Below are positions 1 through 7,227 of a stretch of DNA of 64,000 nt, in pieces. Origin of the DNA: DASUPK01 sp963801055 (GTDB lineage: Bacteria > Actinomycetota > Thermoleophilia > Solirubrobacterales > 70-9). The position numbers were made by a program, and so were the translations under genes. The stretch spans positions 1-64,000 of the forward strand of contig CAWDDE010000006.1 of assembly GCA_963801055.1 (NCBI GenBank), given 5' to 3'. A model generated the notes under the pieces. It was not told the origin of the DNA. It saw only the letters and a program-made list of their open reading frames with translations, and made no database searches. Each line of letters starts with the position of its first letter. Position 1 is the first letter of the stretch.

Positions 1-240
1 CAGACTGCCCCCGGCCCGAAGAGTTTTTTTACTCAGCGAGCGCTCTCGACCGCCGGGGAGCGCGCTGAGCAAAATGCCAAATCAAGGTGCTGCCGAAGCC
101 GGTGCCGCAGCTACGGCGTGCCATCAGCGCGAATCCCGGTCGGGGGTGTCATGCTGATCAAACTCGCCGTGCCATCCTCGCCTTCTCGGGCGGAGTGAGC
201 TCGCGCCGATCGCCACTGCGCTCCTCGGGCGTCTTCTTGG
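1..240. other. left edge, no supported gene
   Basis: No reading frame in this stretch resembles a known protein, and the open frames look like shadows in GC-rich DNA. It lies just beyond the 3' end of the broken methyltransferase. I see no terminator, tRNA or repeat here beyond an isolated run of seven T near position 24. Confidence 0.4.
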
Positions 241-1087
241 TCAATAGACAAACGACCCAGTCGCCTCTCTCCAGCAGGCGACCGTGGCGATGCGACCCAG
301 CACTCGATCCATACGGACCTTGTCCCTTCGGGTTCGCCAGATCACGAACTCGCCGTCCTCGATGTCGAAGTTCCACTGGTGGAGGTGCCGATACAGCTCT
401 TTCACCGCGACAGTCCTCAGGTGTCGCAGGACCACGGAGCGTCCTTCCTTCACGAGGTGAACCATGTTCGTGATCACGCGGACAGGGTCGATGGAGTGAT
501 CGAGCGCGTTTTGGGCGAACGCAATGTCGAACGTCGCTGGCCGAAACAGGTCGAGGAGGTCTTCGCCGCGACAGGCAATCGGGGGGACCGGCGGGTCGAT
601 TCCCGCCTCCCGCATGATGCGAGCGTATTCGGGTGCCAATGGGTCGGTCGCCGTGATCCGCAAGGTCTTTCCTGGATACGTCTTGCCCAATTTCGTCAGC
701 GGACCCGCACCAACGTCGATGATGGAGATGGTCTCGTCAGGGATTTGCCAGATCAAGAACGTCATCAGCGGGTCCAGCATCGGGGCTCGGGGATCGGTCA
801 TCAAGTCTTGTCGCCCAAAGCGTTTTCCGTGGCGGCCCGAGCCCGAAGCACACGCTCCAAAAGTCGATCTCCTGGGGAAGTGCTTCCCGCCACACCCGCA
901 CCGGCTCCCTTCGACGCACCAACGTCGCCCGCAAAGACCGATACGCCGCGCGCACTATCGGAGAGCGCCTCGGCGCGTGCACTATCCGAGAGCGCCTCGC
1001 AAGGTTCTTTGATGCGTGGACCAGACCGGTTCGGTCGCCTATCACGCTCGGAAGGTATCCGAACGGCCGCGAGCTCGAACCCTCCAT
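241..1087 (-). pseudogene. class I SAM-dependent methyltransferase, frameshifted and degraded
   Basis: The downstream frame (241-804) holds the methyltransferase core, with motif I as IIDVGAGPLTKLGK, then TATDPLAPEY, then FAQNALDHSIDP, then LHQWNF near the C-terminus. The expected N-terminal part, LPQEIDFWSVCFGLG, sits in another frame that opens at 1087 and runs through the join. The two match one gene only if a shift is allowed near 790-810. The usual NEA segment before LHQWNF reads TVA, so substitutions have accumulated as well. The open frame alone gives 187 residues, short for this type. The true start is unclear; 1087 is the first Met of the upstream frame. Family placement is from remembered motifs. 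The gene is probably non-functional, and the substrate cannot be inferred. Confidence 0.55.
952..999 (-). repeat. two-copy 27-nt direct repeat
   Basis: A 21-base unit, GCACTATCGGAGAGCGCCTCG, occurs at 952-972 and again with one change at 979-999, giving a period of 27 bases (nine codons). It lies within the N-terminal frame of the broken methyltransferase, where it encodes two similar nonapeptides (RIVHAPRRS and PIVRAAYRS). This is a simple tandem duplication; no third copy was seen nearby. Confidence 0.7.
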
Positions 1088-1303
1088 ACCCCGCTCCGCC
1101 TCCTCGAGCCAGGGGGTGATCGCCTCGGCCGCGGAAGCGAGAGTCCTGCCTCAAGGATCGCCGGTCCTCCCCTTCTCTCCCCGAGGAGTTCGGCGTGCGC
1201 GAGCCGCCGGGCAGCCGAGTCGAGTCCGTCGCGGCAACGGCGCCCGCGTGGGCGGCGGCTGGCGGCTGCGAGACAGTCCCCGGCTTCGCGCTAGCGCCGA
1301 GCC

Positions 1304-2470
1304 TTACAAGCAATTACACCTATACAGCGTGGCATCAGTGCCGCCAACCCAGATTGAGTTGTTGTAGATCCCGATCGAACGGGCGGTCTTCGGTGCCGTC
1401 GCCACCGGGGTCCACTTAACCAAGTCTTGGCTTTTCTTCACCTGCTGATCGCTGCCCAGCACGTAGATCCAGCTGCCGCTGATCGCGTAGTCGCGCATCC
1501 CGCTGTAGGCCGAGCCGAGATTGGTGCCGTCGAAGGTCATCAGGTTCCCCAGCTGGCCCCCGTTGATCCTGCCTGACTCGTAGATGACCTTGTCGGCGAA
1601 GACCGCGGCCTTGGTCAGGGTTCCCAGCCCTGGCCCGTCCGACCAGCTGTTGGTGCTCGGATCGAAGACCTTCGAGTTGGGTTGGGGACCGGCTTGACTG
1701 TCGTAGGGCTCGACGTAGAGCTTGCCCTGGTAGGCGACCACGCCGTAGAAGCGGGAGAAGTTGCTGCCGTTGTCGTCAAGCGGCGGCTGGCTGAGCACCT
1801 CGGTCCAGGTGGCGCCCCCATCCAGGCTGCGCCAGGCCCCGGCGTTGGTCCCGCCGTTGGGGTAGTCCGAGCCGACGAACCAGAGGTCGGAGCCGGTCAG
1901 GGTCGCCATGTCGAAGACGTGCTGGGCCTGGCCCGGGGGATTGAGCCAGGTGGCGCTGCCGGGGGCATTGGAGGAGGCAAAGGCGTAGTCAGGGTTGGTG
2001 CTGCCCCGCGGGTCGATCGAGGGCGCGTAGAGCTTGCCGCCCAACTGGCGGAAGATGTAGATCGACTCGGTCTTGGCGGTACAGGCTTCCGGGGTGGTCA
2101 CGCCTTGAGCGCAGGGATGCAGCTGATCCCGCGGCAGGGTCGAGGCGAAACTGGTGCCATCGAAGGCATTGATCGTGATCGGACCGGTGTTGGCGGTGTA
2201 ATCGCCATAGCCGGCATAGAGCCTTCCGTTCCAAGACTCCAGGGCCGAGATTGTCCTACCCACCGATGTTCCGTCCTGACTGGCGGCCTGAGGATGAACC
2301 GCGACCGCAGTGAATTTGGCAGTGCCGCTGCCCGAGCCGGGCTTAGCGCTGGCCTGGGCGGCAATGCCAGATGAAGCGATAAGCACCATTGCCAGGACGC
2401 TGGTGATCAACAGCTTGAACAAAGCGCTGGTCTTTCCAGCGCGTTGTTCCGGTGTTGCCTTCAGCGCCAT
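1304..2470 (-). CDS. secreted beta-propeller-like protein of unknown function
   Basis: The 388-residue product starts with a basic stretch and a hydrophobic segment (about residues 18-40), followed by an Ala-rich AQASA site, as expected for a Sec signal peptide. The mature part has repeated blade-like units with Asp/Gly turns, such as SLDGGATWTEV, FDPSTNSWSDGP, TFDGTNLGSAY and KSQDLVKWTPV. These are typical of sialidase/kelch-type beta-propellers that bind ligands outside the cell. No catalytic Asp-box set or sialidase arginine triad is obvious. The C-terminus ends with a CNC pair. It stands alone, between a broken methyltransferase and a tRNA, in a gene-poor edge that may be acquired. Function is not inferred. 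Confidence 0.7.
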   Translation of the reverse strand: MALKATPEQRAGKTSALFKLLITSVLAMVLIASSGIAAQASAKPGSGSGTAKFTAVAVHPQAASQDGTSVGRTISALESWNGRLYAGYGDYTANTGPITINAFDGTSFASTLPRDQLHPCAQGVTTPEACTAKTESIYIFRQLGGKLYAPSIDPRGSTNPDYAFASSNAPGSATWLNPPGQAQHVFDMATLTGSDLWFVGSDYPNGGTNAGAWRSLDGGATWTEVLSQPPLDDNGSNFSRFYGVVAYQGKLYVEPYDSQAGPQPNSKVFDPSTNSWSDGPGLGTLTKAAVFADKVIYESGRINGGQLGNLMTFDGTNLGSAYSGMRDYAISGSWIYVLGSDQQVKKSQDLVKWTPVATAPKTARSIGIYNNSIWVGGTDATLYRCNCL

Positions 2471-2785
2471 ACCAACCTCCGAGCTTAAGCGGTCATCGTT
2501 CTCTGCGCATCCGAGCGATTAGAAATCCAACTAAACCGGTCTCCGTGGAACCCAGGCTGGCTCAGGTGCTTAGAAACCTCAGCTCGGGTCGCTGGGCTTA
2601 GTAGCGCCGAGTGAAGAGACAGATCGAAAGAGATGCAGTCTTTGGATGCTCCTCCTTCGCGCGAGAAGGAGGCGCGCTCCGAAACAAGTCCCTGTCCATA
2701 CAGGCGGCGCTTTCGAGATGGGGCCTGGTCGCGTCTTGGACCACCCGCTTGATGCTCTGAGTCACAGATACCCTCTGATCGGCCA
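2471..2785. other. 315-bp intergenic stretch upstream of tRNA-Arg
   Basis: No supportable coding frame. It must hold the promoter of the secreted protein on the minus strand and that of the tRNA on the plus strand. One inverted repeat is visible: CCTCCTT at 2651-2657 and AAGGAGG at 2666-2672, with an 8-base loop and no T-run. Its role is unknown. Confidence 0.45.
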
Positions 2786-2858
2786 GCCCCGGTAGCTCAG
2801 GGGATAGAGCACGGCCCTCCTAAGGCCGGTGTCGCAGGTTCGAATCCTGCCCGGGGCG
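2786..2858 (+). tRNA. tRNA-Arg (anticodon CCT)
   Basis: A complete cloverleaf can be drawn. The acceptor stem is GCCCCGG (2786-2792) with CCGGGGC (2851-2857) and discriminator G2858. The D stem is GCTC/GAGC. The anticodon stem is CGGCC/GGCCG around the loop CTCCTAA, giving anticodon CCT at 2819-2821. The T arm is GCAGG-TTCGAAT-CCTGC. CCA is not encoded. The tRNA would decode the rare AGG codon. A second, truncated copy with the same anticodon lies 23 bases downstream on the other strand. Confidence 0.95.
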
Positions 2859-2880
2859 CTGGGGAGCACCAGCAGCGGAG

Positions 2881-2930
<50 letters not shown>

Positions 2931-2988
2931 TGGTCCGTGTGTGAGGGTAGTGTCCCCCGAGGTCGCTCGCTCCGGGGAGTAAGCGGCC

Positions 2989-3627
2989 CTACTCGGGCTC
3001 CTCGTAGAGGCTCTCGGCGGCGAGCTGCTGACCCTGGGAGCTCCAGATCTTCACCTCCAGGTAGAGCTCGTCCGGGAACCCCTTGACGGCGTCGAGTGCG
3101 ATCAGCGTGAAGCGCTCGTCCGTGACCGGCGTCTGGTCGACCACCTCGGCCTCGAGCTCCGCGGTCGCGGCGCTCGCGCCGCGGATCAGCGGCGTGCCCC
3201 AGACCAGGGTGACGTCTCCGCGCCGGTCGCCCTCGCCCCGCCAGGGGCCGATCACCTCGTCGTTCAGGTCGATCATCCAGTCCGGGTTCTGATCCGCGGT
3301 GACGTCGGTGAAGTCAGCCCGCGCCTCGAACGCACCCGCGTCGCCACCCGCGCCCTCCGTCGGCCGGACGAAGGAGACGAAGCCGAAGTACTCGCTCGGC
3401 TCCTGGGCGCCCTCGACGGGCGCCACAGCGGGCACATAGACCCGGCTGCCCCAGGTCCTCTCGGGAAACCAGGTCACCTCGCCCGGCGGCCCACCCGCCT
3501 CCGAGACGTGCGGCTCGCAAGCCTTGGCGAACTCGTCGCGGAGCCGCTGGGCCCAGCGCCCGTAGGGCAGGCCCTCGACGCTGGCGTCGGCGATGAAGCG
3601 GGGGATGGGTCGGCGGACCGGCGGCAC
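2989..3627 (-). CDS. conserved hypothetical protein downstream of galT
   Basis: I start at a GTG (3627), 11 bases after the galT-like stop, which gives 212 residues. The open frame extends much further upstream, but that part only shadows galT. The protein is acidic and soluble, with no signal peptide or membrane segment and no catalytic motif I recognise. It opens with RPIPRFIADASVEGLPYGRW and later contains a WMIDLNDEVIGPW segment and a beta-rich C-terminal half. Position suggests co-transcription with the galT-like and GNAT genes. Function is unknown. Confidence 0.65.
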   Translation of the reverse strand: MPPVRRPIPRFIADASVEGLPYGRWAQRLRDEFAKACEPHVSEAGGPPGEVTWFPERTWGSRVYVPAVAPVEGAQEPSEYFGFVSFVRPTEGAGGDAGAFEARADFTDVTADQNPDWMIDLNDEVIGPWRGEGDRRGDVTLVWGTPLIRGASAATAELEAEVVDQTPVTDERFTLIALDAVKGFPDELYLEVKIWSSQGQQLAAESLYEEPE

Positions 3628-3638
3628 GGGTCGGGACC

Positions 3639-4727
3639 CTACCCAAGCGCCTCGCGGAGCTCCGACGCCGCCCGCTCCGGTGGGAAGACGTTGAGCTCGA
3701 CGGCGGTGGACATCTCGAACCCCGCGCGGATCCCGATCCGGGGCGCGATGTCGAGGTGCCAGTGGAAGCTCTCGGCGCCGCGCGGCGCGGTCACGATCCA
3801 GGCGTTGAATTGCGGGACCGAGTCGAAGCGTCCCTCGAGGGCCCGAAGCGCGGTGCGCAGCATGCCGAGGCCGACTTCGCCGTCTCGCTCGAAGCTCGGC
3901 GCCGGGGTCCGGGGGACGATCCGAAGCTCGAATGGGGAGCGGGACGCCCAGGGGCAGATCAGCAGGGCGTCGTCGTCGATTGCCACCAGCCGCTCGCGAC
4001 GCCGCACCTCCTCGGAGGCGATCTCGGCGAGCAGGTCGCCTCCCATGGTGTGCTGGTTGTAGGCCGCGAACCGCTCCCGCTCCCGGGCGACCGCCCCGGG
4101 GACGAAGCCGAGCGCATAGAGCTGGGCGTGGCTGTGCTCGAGCGACGCTCCGGCCTCCCGCCCCTCGTTGACGATCAGCTGGACGTACGCCGCACGCTCC
4201 GCGTAGGCATTCATCCGCTCGCGCCAAGCGGCCACGGCCACCGCGAGCTCCTCGTCGTCGAGCTGGCCGAGCGAGGTGCGGTGCCGGGGCGAATGGACGA
4301 TCACCTCGTGGAAGCCGGTCGCCGGCGACGCCCGGAAGAGGTCGGGCTCCCGACCCCGCGATGTGGCGCGCAACGGGTCAGCGGCCGGGGTGACGCCTTC
4401 GTCCAGGCGCGGCTCGGATCCGGCTGCAGAGGCGCCGGTGTCGCCGTCCCAGGCCTGCGCCAGAGCGGGATAGAGGTTGGGGACGGCGCGCACCAGCCAG
4501 CCCGGCGAGTCGGGCTCGCCCCCTCCCGGGCGGTCCGCCCAGGTCTCGGGCGGCGTGCGGTCCTCGCGCCCCTCGTCGAACGGGCAGTTCTCGGCCGCGT
4601 TTGGGTCGGGCTCGGTCGCGATCCCGCCGAAGTCGAAGGGGCGGTCGGCGCGGGCGGGCGAGAGGATCGTCCGCAGGCCGGTGAGCTGGTCGAGACGGAT
4701 CTCGGCGGTCGGCTTCTCCTCCGCCAT
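3639..4727 (-). CDS. galT: galactose-1-phosphate uridylyltransferase-like protein
   Basis: The 362-residue protein belongs to the HIT/GalT superfamily of nucleotidyl transferases, which move UMP between UDP-glucose and hexose 1-phosphates. It shows the N-terminal CPFDEGRED segment (metal/substrate region of GalT), VRAVPNLYPAL, EVIVHSPRH, the active-site block SLEHSHAQLYAL with the HxHxQ pattern, CPWASRSPFELRIVP, and the second-domain FHWHLDIAPR. Length fits GalT proteins (about 340-360). The nucleophile block is HSHAQ rather than the textbook HPH, as in many actinobacterial members, so substrate choice (galactose versus another sugar-1-phosphate) is open. No galK or galE is adjacent. The start sits 1 base from the GNAT stop. 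Confidence 0.8.
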   Translation of the reverse strand: MAEEKPTAEIRLDQLTGLRTILSPARADRPFDFGGIATEPDPNAAENCPFDEGREDRTPPETWADRPGGGEPDSPGWLVRAVPNLYPALAQAWDGDTGASAAGSEPRLDEGVTPAADPLRATSRGREPDLFRASPATGFHEVIVHSPRHRTSLGQLDDEELAVAVAAWRERMNAYAERAAYVQLIVNEGREAGASLEHSHAQLYALGFVPGAVARERERFAAYNQHTMGGDLLAEIASEEVRRRERLVAIDDDALLICPWASRSPFELRIVPRTPAPSFERDGEVGLGMLRTALRALEGRFDSVPQFNAWIVTAPRGAESFHWHLDIAPRIGIRAGFEMSTAVELNVFPPERAASELREALG

Positions 4728-5237
4728 CTAGAGCGCCTTTCGCATCCGCACGTGCTCGATCCCGGCCTCGATGAAGGTGTCTCCCTCGGCCACGTATCCG
4801 TGCGCGGCGTAGAACGGCTCGGCTTGCGACTGCGAGTTCAGGACCATCTCCGCCGCGCCGCGTTCGCCTGCCTCGCGCTCCGCGCCGCCCAGCAGCTTGC
4901 CGCCCACCCCGAGCCCGCGCAGCCGCCGCTCGACCGCCATGCGCTCGAGCTTCCATTGACCGTCGCCCAGATCTCGCAGCCGGCAGGTCGCGATCACTCC
5001 CCCCTCATCGAGGCCGACGATCTGAATCGACTCGTCGTCGAGGTCGTCCATCTCCTCCTCGGGATCGACTCCCTGCTCGCCGCAGAAGACGAGGACGCGA
5101 AGGTCCATCGCCGCCTCGACCTCCGCTGCATCACGCGCAGGACGGACGGTGACGCTCAGGCGGCAGTCGGCGGACAAGCCGAGAGGGTCAGCCGCCGGCA
5201 GAGCTTCTGCCCGCAGCCCTGGACCGCATCTCGACAA
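4728..5237 (-). CDS. GNAT family N-acetyltransferase
   Basis: This is an acetyl-CoA-dependent acyltransferase of about 140 core residues. Visible landmarks are VRPARDAAEVEAAMDLRVLVF at the start of the fold, the acetyl-CoA loop RRLRGLGVGGKLL (R/Q-x-x-G-x-G/A type), LNSQSQAEPFYAAHGY and FIEAGIEHVRM. That last part is close to the ElaA-like branch. The ATG at 5237 would overlap the upstream SPFH gene by 50 bases. The fold begins only about 27 residues in, so a TTG at 5177 (149 residues, no overlap) is an equally good start. Substrate unknown. Confidence 0.75.
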   Translation of the reverse strand: MSRCGPGLRAEALPAADPLGLSADCRLSVTVRPARDAAEVEAAMDLRVLVFCGEQGVDPEEEMDDLDDESIQIVGLDEGGVIATCRLRDLGDGQWKLERMAVERRLRGLGVGGKLLGGAEREAGERGAAEMVLNSQSQAEPFYAAHGYVAEGDTFIEAGIEHVRMRKAL

Positions 5238-5973
5238 ACGCGTCCATCAGCTCGATCGGGAGCGGGAAGACGACCGTCGTGTTCTGGTTGGAGCCGATCT
5301 CGAGCAGTGTCTGTAGGTAGCGCAGCTGAAGCGCCGCAGGGTTCCTGGAGATGATGTCCGCGGCCTGGGTGAGCTTCTCAGCCGCCTGGAACTCGCCCTC
5401 GGAGTTGATGATCTTCGCCCGCCGCTCCCGCTCGGCCTCTGCCTGACGCGCGATCGCTCGCTGCATCTGCTCTGGGATCTCGACGTCCTTGATCTCGACC
5501 GTAGTCACCTTGATCCCCCAAGGCTCGGTCTGCTCGTCGATGACCTTCTGCAGGTCCTCGTTGAGCCGCTCGCGCTCGGCCAGCAGCTGGTCGAGGTCCG
5601 CCTTGCCGAGGATCGAGCGCAGGGTGGTCTGCGAGATCTGGGAGGTGGCTAGCAGGAAGTTCTCGACCTCGACGATCGCGTTGTTCGGGTCGATCACTCG
5701 AAAGTAGGCGACCGCGTTGACGCGGGCCGGGACGTTGTCGCGGGTGATCACCTCCTGCGGCGGGATGTTGAGCGTCACGGTCCGCAGGTCGACCCTGACC
5801 ATCCGGTCGATCACCGGGATCAACAGGATCAGGCCGGGCCCCTTCTGAGCGATCAGCCGCCCGAGACGGAAGATCACGCCGCGCTCGTACTCCCTCAGGA
5901 CCCGGACCGAGGCGCCCAGGAAGATCAGCACGAAGAACGCGATGACAACGACGACGCCGATCGCTACCGTCAT
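5188..5973 (-). CDS. SPFH/band 7 (stomatin-like) membrane protein
   Basis: An N-terminal hydrophobic helix (residues 3-24) is followed by a stomatin-type SPFH domain: REYERGVIFRLGRL, GPGLILLIPVIDRMVRVDLR, IPPQEVITRDNVPARVNAVAYFRV and TTLRSILGKADLDQLLAERE. A charged coiled coil rich in AEAERERRAKIINSEGE ends the domain. The length of 261 residues matches slipins. Bacterial stomatins are commonly paired with an NfeD-family membrane protein; here the NfeD-like gene lies 2 bases upstream in the same operon. Together they are thought to organise membrane microdomains and protease access; that role is family knowledge and is not visible here. Confidence 0.9.
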   Translation of the reverse strand: MTVAIGVVVVIAFFVLIFLGASVRVLREYERGVIFRLGRLIAQKGPGLILLIPVIDRMVRVDLRTVTLNIPPQEVITRDNVPARVNAVAYFRVIDPNNAIVEVENFLLATSQISQTTLRSILGKADLDQLLAERERLNEDLQKVIDEQTEPWGIKVTTVEIKDVEIPEQMQRAIARQAEAERERRAKIINSEGEFQAAEKLTQAADIISRNPAALQLRYLQTLLEIGSNQNTTVVFPLPIELMDAFVEMRSRAAGRSSAGG

Positions 5974-5975
5974 GG

Positions 5976-6443
5976 TCAGGCCCCTTTCTCGACAGTTGCC
6001 GGGTCTTGGTCGGGGACCGGCTCGACCTCCAGAGTCAGGCCATCCACCGCCTTGACGCGGACTCTATTGCCTGGTCCGATCTCGCCCCCGTCTGTGGTCC
6101 GGGCATGCCAGAGGGCGCCCTGTATGAAGACCTGACCGCTGGGGTCCAGCGGCTCGCGCACCTCCGCAATCGCTCCGATCAGCTCCTCCGAACCGGTACG
6201 GACGGGCTCGTCTCGTTGCGCCGCCAGGGCCTTGCGGGAGGCGAAGACGACGAACCCCGCAAGGATGACGCCCGCAACGACGATCGCGGCGACCGGCAGG
6301 TCGTGTCCGGCGTCGCGCCAGGCGAAGCCGGCGCCGACGAGAGCCGCGACGCCGAGCAGCCCGAGGATCGTGGTCGGGGCGTGCGCCTCGGCGATGAACA
6401 GCAGCACGGCCACGACCAGCAGTGCGATGGCGAGTTCGGTCAT
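5976..6443 (-). CDS. NfeD-like membrane protein
   Basis: This 155-residue protein has two or three hydrophobic helices (LAIALLVVAVLLFIAEAHAPT, then ILGLLGVAALVGAGFAW and VAAIVVAGVILAGFVVF). A small OB-type domain with the NfeD signature follows (GAIAEVREPLDPSGQVFIQGALWHA, then GNRVRVKAVDGLTLEVEP). I chose the ATG at 6443, which clears the stop of the upstream lipoprotein; the longer start at 6476 would overlap it. It partners with the SPFH protein just downstream. It is the short NfeD form, without the ClpP-like protease domain. Confidence 0.85.
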   Translation of the reverse strand: MTELAIALLVVAVLLFIAEAHAPTTILGLLGVAALVGAGFAWRDAGHDLPVAAIVVAGVILAGFVVFASRKALAAQRDEPVRTGSEELIGAIAEVREPLDPSGQVFIQGALWHARTTDGGEIGPGNRVRVKAVDGLTLEVEPVPDQDPATVEKGA

Positions 6444-6450
6444 GAACCCA

Positions 6451-7050
6451 TTATCCGCCTGCGTAGCGTTCGACATCGGCTACCAGGTCCGACTCGTCCT
6501 GGTAGACGCCCGGATGGGTGAAGACCAGCTTGCCCGTGCGGTCGTAGAAGGTCGTGGTGGGGAAGGCCTGGGGCGGTCCGCCGAGCTCCTGCGCGATCTT
6601 CAGGTCGGGATCCGTGTAGGAGGGATAGGGGAGCGGCAGCTCGGAGAGAAACTGCTCGGCGGAGCCGTCCGAGTCATTCGAGTTGACGCCCAGGAAGGCG
6701 ATCTGCCCGCCGCGCTTCTCGGCGAGCGACTGGAACCAGGGGAACTCGAACCGGCACGGCCCGCACCAGGACGCCCATTTGTTGACGACCACCGGGATCC
6801 CGCGGAGCTGATCGAGCCGGCTTCCGAACGCGTCGGTGCCTCCGCCGAGCAGCTGGTTGGCCTGACTGCGGATCGCTGCGAGCTGAGGCGGCGCGGCGGC
6901 GAGGGGGGCCTTGGCCTGGTCGGGGGTGAGCCGGGAGTCCGGGTTGCCGTTGCCCGAGCTGCCGCAGGCGGCGAGGGCAAGCGCGGCTACCAGAGCCACG
7001 GCGGCAACGGTCCCACGGACCGCCCGGTTGATCCGTGAATCGGATTTCAC
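6451..7050 (-). CDS. TlpA-like thioredoxin-fold lipoprotein
   Basis: Starting at GTG 7050, the 199-residue product has a hydrophobic export segment ending in a lipobox, ALALAACGSS, so it should be lipid-anchored outside the membrane. The thioredoxin fold follows: VVVNKWASWCGPCRFEFPWF with the redox pair WCGPC, LGVNSNDSDGSAEQF, and the cis-Pro region PQAFPTTTFYDRTGK. Such TlpA/ResA-type proteins reduce extracytoplasmic disulfides, often apo-cytochrome c before haem attachment. The cytochrome c maturation genes a few kb away make that role plausible, though it is inference. The gene is divergent from the helicase. Confidence 0.85.
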   Translation of the reverse strand: MKSDSRINRAVRGTVAAVALVAALALAACGSSGNGNPDSRLTPDQAKAPLAAAPPQLAAIRSQANQLLGGGTDAFGSRLDQLRGIPVVVNKWASWCGPCRFEFPWFQSLAEKRGGQIAFLGVNSNDSDGSAEQFLSELPLPYPSYTDPDLKIAQELGGPPQAFPTTTFYDRTGKLVFTHPGVYQDESDLVADVERYAGG

Positions 7051-7227
7051 GCTTAGGGAATACGGGTCAGGGATCAAGAGTGCTTTAATTCCTACCGGTC
7101 CCTCAAAGTTCCTGGACCCAGGGAGAGCCCGGAGCGGAAAGCCGTATCTCGGGTGTCCCCCATGATCAGGCCACATGCGCCTCGCCATCCCTCCGATTGG
7201 CGAGGAGCGGCAGATCAGAGAGCCTCG

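Noticed and set aside
2651..2672. Inverted repeat CCTCCTT/AAGGAGG as a terminator
   Set aside because: No T-run follows and no gene ends nearby in the right direction; kept only as a note in the intergenic entry.
2989..4227. A 412-codon frame suggesting a larger protein downstream of galT
   Set aside because: Its first half is an off-frame reading of galT; only the part after GTG 3627 is plausible.
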